Origin: Myxococcales bacterium
Lineage (GTDB): Bacteria; Myxococcota_A; Polyangia; Polyangiales; Ga0077539
Length of the DNA: 64,000 bases
Assembly (NCBI GenBank): GCA_030652255.1
Contig: JAUSAZ010000140.1
Coordinates: 1-64,000, forward strand
Reading direction: 5' to 3'
Below, piece by piece: positions 1-6,173 of the stretch. Every line of letters begins with the position of its first letter. The stretch's first letter is position 1. Made by a program: the position numbers and the translations under genes. The notes under the pieces were generated by a model. That model did not search any database, was not told where the DNA came from, and was given only the letters and a program-made list of their open reading frames with translations.

Positions 1-483
1 GGGCCCACGAAACAGCGATCCTGGCCTTGCGGGCATCGCCGAGAACATTCCGGGAAGGATCAGGGTTGAAACCCACGGCAGCCTAAGGTGAAGGCCGCAA
101 GCGGCCTGTCCGATGTCCAGGCACAGTGACCAGCCCGCCGCGGGCTTTCCCTTGGCTGCCGTGGGTTTCAACCCGCGGCAGCCGGACGCGCGAAGTTGTG
201 CGGGTAGCCCCGCTCCCTGAACCCCCCGCACGGCCGAGAGGACGGCGACCCCGCCACGCCGGGCGCCTCATCCGATAGCGCGCCGGCGCCCACACGGAAC
301 GGGCGCGGCCGTGTCGTCTCCTCGGCCCTGCGGGGGCCCCACTCCAGACACTGCACTGACCTTCAATGAGCCACGGACGCTACGGATCGCCCGGGTATTC
401 GCCCGGTCGCCGCGGTGAACTGCGAGGCGCGTCGGATCATCGGAGTCTCTCCTTCGTAAAGGGTTCCAGTCGGGTGACGGCGA
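1..483. other. Left-end intergenic region
   Basis: No convincing gene is seen here. The short ORFs in the track lack family features and run antisense to one another. The region contains the 21-bp inverted repeat listed separately and a small hairpin (AGGCCGC, AA, GCGGCCT) at 92-107. A gene from outside the window could end at the left edge, but nothing shows it. Confidence 0.5.
63..174. repeat. 21-bp perfect inverted repeat pair
   Basis: GGGTTGAAACCCACGGCAGCC at 63-83 is exactly reverse-complemented at 154-174. A third, imperfect unit (GTTTCAACCCGCGGCAGCC) overlaps the right arm and continues to about 183. The 70-bp interior holds a GC-rich mini-hairpin at 92-107. The layout suggests a dispersed palindromic intergenic element or a strong RNA hairpin. 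No transposase accompanies it. Confidence 0.7.
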
Positions 484-978
484 TCAGCCGTCGAGGTAGT
501 CGATCCACGCTGTGTGCGGCGCCTCGGCGCGGGCCACGGCGCACATGCGGGCGGGCCGCACGGGGGTGCGCGCGAGGGGCATCCGGGCCTGCTCGGGGGT
601 GCGGTCGGCCTTGCGGCCGTTGCACGTGGCGCAGCAGGTCACGATGTTGGTCCACTCCATCCGGCCGCCGCGGGCGCGGGGGAGGACGTGGTCGAGGGTG
701 AGCCGCGAGGTGCCCGGCTGCGCCCCGCAGTACTGGCAGGTGTAGTCGTCGCGGCGGTACACGTTGCAGCGCGAGAACTTCACCCGGCGGTCGTGCCGGG
801 CGTAGCGGCGGAGGCGCACCACCGAGGGCATCGCGACGGAGGTGGCGATGCCTCGGATGATCTCGTCGTAGGCCTCCACCATCTCGGCCTTGCCCAGGAA
901 GAGCAGCGTGACGGCCCGCTGCCACGAGATGATCTTCAGCGGCTCGAAGGTGACGTTGAGCAGGAGCGTGGCAGACAT
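484..978 (-). CDS. HNH endonuclease
   Basis: A 164-residue protein of the HNH nuclease family, which cleaves or nicks DNA using one metal ion; its biological substrate here is unknown. A zinc-binding Cys pair lies at residues 81 and 84 (CQYC) and a second at 116 and 119. The HNH core follows as LTLDHVLPRARGG (about 93-105), then WTNIV, then the second Cys pair followed by NGRK. Length and architecture match the widespread free-standing HNH proteins. It is transcribed alone, with no methylase or phage gene beside it, so a restriction or homing role is not supported. The start at 978 gives the hydrophobic N-terminus typical of this group (LLLNVTFEPLKIISW). Confidence 0.92.
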   Translation of the reverse strand: MSATLLLNVTFEPLKIISWQRAVTLLFLGKAEMVEAYDEIIRGIATSVAMPSVVRLRRYARHDRRVKFSRCNVYRRDDYTCQYCGAQPGTSRLTLDHVLPRARGGRMEWTNIVTCCATCNGRKADRTPEQARMPLARTPVRPARMCAVARAEAPHTAWIDYLDG

Positions 979-1534
979 CGGCGTTGGGTCTCTCGTTCAG
1001 GGTTTCTGTTTTCGACGCGTGGGCTTCATGGAGTGTCGGGTGACGTTCCGGGGTTGTGGGGTGGCGCGGGCTTCATCCGACCACCCGGTGGTTGTCCAAT
1101 GGACATCGGGCATGACCGCCCGTCGTGCCCGCCGCGGAAACGGCCGCGGGCACTGCGTTGAAGACAATGAAAAAGGCCGCTGCCCTCCCAAGTGTCTGGT
1201 GGAGGAGCAGCGGCCTCTCGTGGGCCCCTGGGAGAGTCGTTGGCCGGTATTACCCGGTGGCTGACTCCGCTCCTCCCACCCGCCACGTCCGCCGCGGGTG
1301 GTCGCCGATGGCGCAGGCTTCACCGCCGCAAAACCCGCGGTAATCGCGGGTGTTGGCGAGGGGCGAAGGCTTCATCTGGCTGCGCTTGATCGGCATGGTG
1401 GATGGTTGAAGAGATGACCTCAAACGAGAACGATGGAGATACGAACCGTCGATGGCATTACCAGACCACCAGACGCATGGTCAAGCGAGTCGGTCCATTT
1501 TTTCTTGGCACACGATTGAGAATCATCGTGTGGG
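979..1534. other. Intergenic region with minus-strand terminator and short repeats
   Basis: No convincing protein gene is seen between the HNH gene and the DUF429 gene, both on the minus strand. The region holds a strong minus-strand terminator (1170-1216) and a small hairpin at 1333-1351 followed by four U on the minus strand. It also has four spaced copies of a GGCTTCAYC-like motif near 1022, 1070, 1314 and 1369. A 48-codon minus-strand ORF lies across 1257-1394 but has no recognisable family. A small RNA ending at 1170 is possible. Confidence 0.4.
1170..1216 (-). terminator. Intrinsic terminator, minus strand
   Basis: Read on the minus strand, AGGCCGCTGC (with CCTCC next to it) pairs with GGAGG-A-GCAGCGGCCT. 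This gives about 15 base pairs with one bulged base and a 12-nt loop, followed directly by UUUUU. It lies about 320 nt beyond the DUF429 stop codon, so it may end a long 3' UTR or a separate small RNA. Confidence 0.7.
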
Positions 1535-2371
1535 TCAGCCGGGTCGGACGATCCATCCCTCGACGAGCACCTTCGCGGCGTTGGGGCCGGTGATGGGCGG
1601 CGGCGTCCAGAAGCCGCGGGTGCCGAGGTGCGCCGCGACGAGGGCGAGCACGGCGTCGAGGGCGTCGCCGCCGGTGTCCTGCGCGCAGGCGTTGGCCACC
1701 GGGGCGGGCAGCTCGAGCCGCAGCCCGAGGGCGCCGAGGGCCTCCGGGAGCGCGCGGATGACGGCGTAGCGCTCGGCGGTCACCTCGGTGAGCGACGCGC
1801 CCGCCTCGGAGGGCGCCGCGCGGTGCAGCAGGTACGGCAGGCCCAGCAGGCGGAGCATCGCCGCGGGCAGGGCCTCGATGACCACCGGCCGCGCGGGGTT
1901 GAACTCCAGCGCGTCGAAGGGCAGCACGGTGACGTGGTTGCGCACCGGGGCGAGGGCGCGGGCGAAGGCGCCGAGGGCGCGCCAGCAGGGCGGCCGCGGG
2001 GCGGTGATGGAGGTGGCGCCGTGGGTGATGGCCTCGGTGTGGCGCAGGGCGCCCGGGTGCGACGCGGCGAAGGAGGCCCAGCGCGCGTCGACGAGCGAGG
2101 GGGCCGCGGTGGCGAGCTGGTGGAGCACCTGCGAGCCGTTGAGCACCATGCCGACGAGGTCGCGCGCGAGGCCGACGGGCACGCCGAGGGGGGCGTCGAC
2201 GGCGAGCACGCGCGGGGCGCCGCGGGCGAGGCGCTCGGGGAAGGTGGCGCCGACGCGGTCGATGCCGTCGACGACGAGGGCGCCGGCGCGGTCGCTGCCC
2301 CAGGCGATGTGCGTGGGGTTGGGGGGCTTGGCGGAGCTGAAGCGCACCCCCACCAGGTCGAGGTTCTCCAT
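1535..2371 (-). CDS. DUF429 family protein, RNase H-fold putative nuclease
   Basis: A 278-residue protein resembling DUF429, a family predicted to adopt an RNase H-like nuclease fold. Family features visible are an N-terminal beta-strand start (LDLVGVRFSSAKPP), a mid-region AVDAPLGVP segment with the conserved Asp, and a C-terminal DALDAVLALVAAHLG...EGWIVRP block. The cellular substrate is not known. It is divergent from the GNAT gene at 2419, with under 50 nt between starts. A CACAAT box ends 9 nt before the ATG, so the mRNA may be leaderless. The assignment rests on motif recall only. Confidence 0.7.
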   Translation of the reverse strand: MENLDLVGVRFSSAKPPNPTHIAWGSDRAGALVVDGIDRVGATFPERLARGAPRVLAVDAPLGVPVGLARDLVGMVLNGSQVLHQLATAAPSLVDARWASFAASHPGALRHTEAITHGATSITAPRPPCWRALGAFARALAPVRNHVTVLPFDALEFNPARPVVIEALPAAMLRLLGLPYLLHRAAPSEAGASLTEVTAERYAVIRALPEALGALGLRLELPAPVANACAQDTGGDALDAVLALVAAHLGTRGFWTPPPITGPNAAKVLVEGWIVRPG

Positions 2372-2380
2372 GACGGGCGC

Positions 2381-2386
2381 ATTGTG
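2381..2386 (-). promoter_or_regulatory. -10 box of the DUF429 gene
   Basis: CACAAT on the minus strand ends 9 nt before the ATG at 2371. The same bases read TTGTG on the plus strand, where they may act as part of the -35 element of the divergent GNAT gene. Confidence 0.4.
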
Positions 2387-2405
2387 CCGCGCGGCGGGAG
2401 CGGTG

Positions 2406-2411
2406 GATAGT
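2406..2411 (+). promoter_or_regulatory. -10 box of the GNAT gene
   Basis: GATAGT ends 7 nt before ATG 2419, placing the expected transcription start on or next to the start codon. A TTGTGC at 2382-2387 lies 18 nt upstream and could be the -35 element. This favours ATG 2419 over GTG 2410 as the start. Confidence 0.5.
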
Positions 2412-2418
2412 GTGCGCG

Positions 2419-2961
2419 ATGTTCCGGATGCCCGTCGACGCGACGCTCGACCTCGTGCTGCTCGAGCCCCGCCACGCGGCGATGCTGTTCTCGCTGGTCG
2501 ACGACAACCGCGCGCACCTGCGGCGCTACCTGCCGTGGGTCGACGGCACCCGCGCCGTGCAGGACTCGATGCAGTACATCACGGCGTCGCTGGAGCAGTT
2601 CGCGCGCTCGCAGTCCCTCCAGGTGGGCATCTTCAGCGAGAACACCCTCGCGGGCATGTGCGGCTACCACCTCATCGACTGGAACAACCGCCGCACCGGC
2701 ATCGGCTACTGGCTGGCCCAGGGGCACCAGGGCAAGGGGCTCATGACCCGGGCGGTGCGCGCGCTCACCACGCACGGCTTCGTGTCGCTGGGCCTGCACC
2801 GGCTGGAGATCCACGCGGCGACGGAGAACACGAAGTCCCGCGCCGTGGCCGAGCGCCTGGGCTTCACCCAGGAGGGCGTGGCGAAGGGCGCCGAGTGGTT
2901 GCACGAGCGCTGGGTCGACCACGCGGTGTACGCGATGCTGCCCGACCGCTGGCGGGGGTGA
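2419..2961 (+). CDS. GNAT N-acetyltransferase, RimJ/RimL type
   Basis: An acetyl-CoA-dependent N-acetyltransferase of the GNAT superfamily, closest in style to RimL/RimJ enzymes that acetylate protein N-termini such as those of ribosomal proteins; the true substrate is unknown. The acetyl-CoA binding segment GYWLAQGHQGKGLMTRA contains the Q/R-x-x-G-x-G/A loop. It is followed by LHRLEIHAATENTKSRAVAERLGF, the family hallmark linking a strand to the last helix. About 180 residues is normal length. The ORF track starts at GTG 2410, but ATG 2419 fits the promoter spacing better and ATG 2428 is also possible. Confidence 0.9.
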   Translation: MFRMPVDATLDLVLLEPRHAAMLFSLVDDNRAHLRRYLPWVDGTRAVQDSMQYITASLEQFARSQSLQVGIFSENTLAGMCGYHLIDWNNRRTGIGYWLAQGHQGKGLMTRAVRALTTHGFVSLGLHRLEIHAATENTKSRAVAERLGFTQEGVAKGAEWLHERWVDHAVYAMLPDRWRG

Positions 2962-3014
2962 GGGCGCGGTTGACAACGGCCCCGCCCCGGGGCGCTCTCG
3001 GGACAGGACCCGCG

Positions 3015-3476
3015 ATGACCACCCCGACCTTCGTCTTCCGCACCTGGGCCGAGCTCACCCGCGACGAGCTCTACGCGCTGATGGCCCTCCGGCAGGAGGT
3101 CTTCGTGGTGGAGCAGCGCTGCCCCTACCTCGACGCCGACGGCTACGACCCGCAGGCCTCGCACCTGTGGTCGACGGGCGAGGGCGACGCGCGCCCGGTC
3201 GCGTACTGCCGCATCTTCCCGGCGGGCGTGAAGTACCCCGAGGCGAGCATCGGGCGGGTGGTGAGCGCGGGCGCGGCGCGTCGCACCGGGGCGGGGCGCG
3301 CGCTCATGGCCGAGGCGCTGCGGCGCATGGACGCGGCCGCGGGCGCGACGGCGGCGGTGCGCATCTCGGCGCAGTCGTACCTCCAGCGCTTCTACGAGGG
3401 CTTCGGGTTCCGGGTGGTGTCGGCGCCCTACCTCGAGGACGACATCCCCCACGTCGAGATGCTGCGCGGCGGCTGA
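3015..3476 (+). CDS. elaA: ElaA-type GNAT N-acetyltransferase
   Basis: A 153-residue GNAT protein closely matching the ElaA subfamily, whose substrate is not established. Diagnostic segments are FVVEQRCPYLDADGYD near the N-terminus, SIGRVVSAGAARRTGAGRALM (acetyl-CoA binding), ISAQSYLQRFYEGFGF, and the ending YLEDDIPHVEM. The long ORF in the track reads upstream through the previous gene in another frame. ATG 3015 gives the family's usual length. It lies about 50 nt after the RimL-like gene and may be co-transcribed with it. Confidence 0.93.
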   Translation: MTTPTFVFRTWAELTRDELYALMALRQEVFVVEQRCPYLDADGYDPQASHLWSTGEGDARPVAYCRIFPAGVKYPEASIGRVVSAGAARRTGAGRALMAEALRRMDAAAGATAAVRISAQSYLQRFYEGFGFRVVSAPYLEDDIPHVEMLRGG

Positions 3477-3488
3477 GGGTCGGTCGGA

Positions 3489-3494
3489 TACACT
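3489..3494 (+). promoter_or_regulatory. -10 box of tgt
   Basis: TACACT, inside GGATACACT, ends 9 nt before the tgt start at 3504. It lies just after the elaA stop codon. No clear -35 is seen. Confidence 0.4.
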
Positions 3495-3503
3495 GCGCCG
3501 ACG

Positions 3504-4655
3504 ATGTCCTTCCGCTTCTCCGTGAGCGCCGTCGACCCGGGCTCGCGCGCGCGCCGCGGCGCGATCATCACCCCCCACGGCCGGGCCGAGACGCCCGCCT
3601 TCATGACCGTCGGCACGCGCGCCACGGTCACCGGCCTCACCCCCGCCGACCTGCGCGAGGTGGGCGCCCAGGTGGTGCTCGGCAACACCTACCACCTGAT
3701 GCTGCGCCCGGGCATCGAGGCCTTCCGGCGCGTCGGGGGCGTGCACCGCTTCATGGGCTGGGACGGCCCGATGCTCACCGACTCCGGCGGCTACCAGATC
3801 TTCTCGCTGCCGGGCGACCGCACCATCAACGAGCGCGGCGCGCGCTTCCGCAGCTACATCGACCAGAGCTTCCACCTGCTGTCGCCCGAGCGCTCGATCG
3901 AGCTCCAGACGGCCATCGGCGCCGACATCATGATGGTGCTCGACGTGTGCGTCGACGCGCGCTCCGACGAGGCCACCACCCGCGCCGCGATGGAGCGCAC
4001 CCACCGCTGGGCGCTGCGCTCGCTCGCCGCGCGCACGGACTCCCCGCAGGCGCTCTTCGCCATCATGCAGGGGGGTGTGTTTCCCGAACTGCGCAAGGCC
4101 TCCGCGGGCTTCCTCACCGACCACGCCTTCGACGGCTACGCCATCGGGGGCCTCGCCGTCGGCGACACGCGGGCGCAGCGCGAGGACATCACCCACTTCG
4201 CGGCCGAGCTGCTGCCGCCCGACAAGCCGCGCTACCTGATGGGCGTCGGCACGCCGCCCGACCTGCTGCACGCGATGCTGGGCGGGGTCGACATGTTCGA
4301 TTGCATCCTGCCCACCAACCTGGCGTGGCAGGCGACGGCCTTCACCTCGACGGGCCGGGTGAAGCTCACCCGCGGGGCGCACGCGAAGGACGACCGCACG
4401 CTCGACGCGGCGTGCACCTGCGCGACGTGCACCACCTTCAGCCGGGCCTACCTGCACCACCTGTTCAAGTGCGGCGAGCCGCTGGGCGCGAGGCTGGTGT
4501 CGATGCACAACCTCACGCACTACCAGGCGCTGATGACCGAGGCGCGCGCGGCGATCACCGCGGGCACCTACGCGGCCTATGCGCGAGAGAAGCTGGAGGC
4601 CATCGACCGGCACGAGCACGGCGGTCGGCGCATGGGCGCGGCGTCGGAGCCGTGA
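3504..4655 (+). CDS. tgt: tRNA-guanine transglycosylase
   Basis: Exchanges guanine for the queuosine precursor preQ1 at position 34 of GUN-anticodon tRNAs in the cytoplasm. The 383-residue protein is full length. Asp93 in LTDSGGYQIF is the general acid/base and Asp266 in VDMFDCILPT is the predicted nucleophile. GGLAVG (215-220) is the substrate-pocket loop. Zinc ligands are C304, C306, C309 and H335. After the nucleophile the sequence reads PTNLAWQATAF, where E. coli-type enzymes read PTRNARNG, so an anticodon-contacting Arg is replaced. Other tgt subfamilies may share this. No other queuosine gene is adjacent. Confidence 0.95.
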   Translation: MSFRFSVSAVDPGSRARRGAIITPHGRAETPAFMTVGTRATVTGLTPADLREVGAQVVLGNTYHLMLRPGIEAFRRVGGVHRFMGWDGPMLTDSGGYQIFSLPGDRTINERGARFRSYIDQSFHLLSPERSIELQTAIGADIMMVLDVCVDARSDEATTRAAMERTHRWALRSLAARTDSPQALFAIMQGGVFPELRKASAGFLTDHAFDGYAIGGLAVGDTRAQREDITHFAAELLPPDKPRYLMGVGTPPDLLHAMLGGVDMFDCILPTNLAWQATAFTSTGRVKLTRGAHAKDDRTLDAACTCATCTTFSRAYLHHLFKCGEPLGARLVSMHNLTHYQALMTEARAAITAGTYAAYAREKLEAIDRHEHGGRRMGAASEP

Positions 4656-5065
4656 GCGGGAGCTCTAACCTCGTCGCAAGGGATGTGAAAGGTCGAGCGG
4701 AGCACCCGCCCAGGCCCGCAGTCCCCGGCCTCGCCCTCCGAGGGGAGCACCCGTCCGCGCCTGCAATCACCCAGCGAGCGTCGGGAGAAGAACCGCAAGG
4801 GGGGGAAGGGGCGCAAGGGATCGATGGGATGGGCGGTAGGGCACTCCCGGTCGTCGCCCGCGTGGCCGGTTGACCCTGGTGATCTCCTCCACCGCTTCCT
4901 CCTCCCTTGCGCCCCTTGCGCCCCTTGCGGTTCTTCTCGCCCGACGCACGCGCTGCAGTTCTCCCCCAACGAGCGCAGCGGCACCTCGCGTGGGCGGGCG
5001 CTCCCCTCGGAGGGCGAGGCCGGTGCTCGCAGGCGTGAGTGGGCGCTCCGATCAAGCCTTCAAGG
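4656..5065. other. Intergenic region filled by repeat element copy 1
   Basis: Apart from about 35 nt after tgt, this stretch is occupied by the compound palindromic element described below. The ORFs in the track (for example those reading EKNRKGRKGRK) are translations of the repeat arms. They recur at the other two copies on both strands and are not treated as genes. Confidence 0.7.
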
Positions 5066-5066
5066 C
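4691..5066. repeat. Compound palindromic repeat element, copy 1
   Basis: The outer arms contain GGCCTCGCCCTCCGAGGGGAGC on the left (about 4728-4749) and its reverse complement on the right (about 4999-5020). The inner arms are GAGAAGAACCGCAAGGG and degenerate CGCAAGGG units (4781-4820), mirrored by CCCTTGCGCCCCTTGCG...TTCTTCTC (4904-4942). The core, about 82 bp, carries a short GATGGGATGGG tract and a diverged version of the core in copy 2. This is the most diverged copy. It ends against the truncated gene at 5066-5229, so it may have inserted there. No ORF or transposase is inside. Confidence 0.8.
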
Positions 5067-5229
5067 CCCTGAGGAAAGGCGCTGGTACACGGCGGCACAG
5101 GTCCGCGCGGGGTTCGACCGCGAGCACCCGGCGCGCTACCCGGGCTGGCAGGGCACCGACCAGCGCGTCGAGGTCACGCTCGGCGAACAGGTCGAGGTCG
5201 ACGTTGAGGAAGCGCGTCTGCGGGAGCAT
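5066..5229 (-). pseudogene. 5' fragment of a truncated gene
   Basis: Read on the minus strand, GGAGGTG precedes ATG 5229, and translation gives MLPQTRFLNVDLDLFAERDL followed by about 35 further residues of ordinary coding quality. At about 5066 the frame runs into the outer arm of repeat copy 1, and from there it matches the same translated repeat found at copy 3 (ACEHRPRPPRGAPAH). The beginning recalls an uncharacterised family starting FLNVDLDL, but this is from memory and weak. The simplest reading is a gene whose 3' part was lost or displaced when the element arrived. Alternatively, the repeat supplies a neutral tail to a short protein. Confidence 0.45.
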
Positions 5230-5341
5230 CACCTCCGATGACCCGCCCCCCGATCATCGTCAACGGCGCCCCATTCATTCCCGTCATCGACGTTCGCCAT
5301 GACCCTCGTCCGCACCTCGCCATCCGCGCTCGACCGGGCCA

Positions 5342-6067
5342 TTGGGCCCATGCCACACCGGCGTCGTGGGAAGCCCGACCCCGTACCGCGAAGCACCGTC
5401 TCCCACCGCGCTGCGCTGCCCCCTCTGCCTGGCCATCATGGCGAGTCCCCGTGCGGCCACGTGCCCATCCTGCGGGCTCTGGTGGGTGCTCCTGCGCGGC
5501 GACGAGCGACTCCGATCGGCCGACGGCTCCGCCTGGGGAGAGACCACGCTCCGGCTCCCGCTGCGCGCCCCCGTCCAGCTCTCATCGATCCTCATTCCCC
5601 TCGTGCTGGCGACCTACGGCTACGGCGCGGCGGCCTTCGTCTGGACCTTTCGGGCCAGCGCCACCGACCTCGCCCGCGGCGCTCTCATGCTGGTCGGCTC
5701 CCTGGTGGGGATCCTCCTCGCGACCTCCTGCAGCGCGTTCCTGTTGCAACAGCTCCTCCACTTCGTCGTGCCCGCGCGTCTGGAGGGCGACGCCGCCGCG
5801 CTGCGCGTGCGCGTCTGGAACACCCGGGACGGCCTCGCGGCAGGGTTCCGCCGAACCGACGTTCTGGTGCCGCGTGACCAGGTCGTGGGCGTCGCGCTCT
5901 CGGCCCGTCAGTGCGGCGACTCGGAGATCCTCCTCCTCCACCGCTCGGGCCTCGCGTTCAGTACCGGCTGGAGCGGTCCGCGCGCCGATGCCGTCCGCTT
6001 GAGCGGGCCCATCGTGCGCTGGGTCGCCGACCCCGGCGCCTCGCAACCGGCTGGGCTTCCGGGCTGA
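5342..6067 (+). CDS. Zinc-ribbon membrane protein of unknown function
   Basis: Up to 241 residues, not recognised as a named family. Near the N-terminus two CxxC pairs (CPLC at 26-29 and CPSC at 41-44) form a probable zinc ribbon. Two hydrophobic membrane segments follow, about 81-103 (LIPLVLATYGYGAAAFVW) and 113-135, and then a soluble C-terminal domain of about 100 residues with beta-rich composition. The start is uncertain: the track uses TTG 5342, and any later start must lie before the first CxxC to keep the zinc ribbon. Overlapping ORFs in other frames lack these features. Confidence 0.6.
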   Translation: MGPCHTGVVGSPTPYREAPSPTALRCPLCLAIMASPRAATCPSCGLWWVLLRGDERLRSADGSAWGETTLRLPLRAPVQLSSILIPLVLATYGYGAAAFVWTFRASATDLARGALMLVGSLVGILLATSCSAFLLQQLLHFVVPARLEGDAAALRVRVWNTRDGLAAGFRRTDVLVPRDQVVGVALSARQCGDSEILLLHRSGLAFSTGWSGPRADAVRLSGPIVRWVADPGASQPAGLPG

Positions 6068-6128
6068 TCGCGCGCATCGACGGGCTGGGCCTTCCCCCGT
6101 CATCGCTCCGGCGCTAGCGTCCGGCGCA

Positions 6129-6150
6129 CCACTGAATGGCGATTCAGTGG
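6129..6150. promoter_or_regulatory. Perfect 9-bp palindrome upstream of the lipid operon
   Basis: CCACTGAAT, GGCG, ATTCAGTGG is a perfect inverted repeat with 9-bp arms and a 4-bp spacer. It is centred about 34 nt before the start of the MFE-2-like gene. Size and symmetry fit an operator for a dimeric TetR-family repressor, a class that often controls fatty-acid and sterol catabolism. No regulator gene lies nearby. Confidence 0.6.
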
Positions 6151-6173
6151 AACCCACAGGAGCGGTCAATCTC

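Noticed and set aside
63-174. CRISPR array at the left edge
   Set aside because: The units are inverted rather than direct repeats, there are only two or three, and no cas gene is present.
484-978. HNH protein and the DNA methylase as a restriction-modification pair
   Set aside because: They are 13 kb apart with many unrelated genes between, and the HNH protein resembles free-standing house-keeping HNH proteins.
1230-1400. Riboswitch on the minus strand before the HNH gene
   Set aside because: Hairpins and an AGCCACCGGG segment are visible, but no known aptamer consensus (cobalamin, glycine, SAM, guanidine) could be matched by eye.
4577-4984. ORFs across repeat copy 1 and the tgt 3' end
   Set aside because: They combine tgt antisense with repeat-arm sequence (EKNRKGRKGRK) and recur at the other copies.
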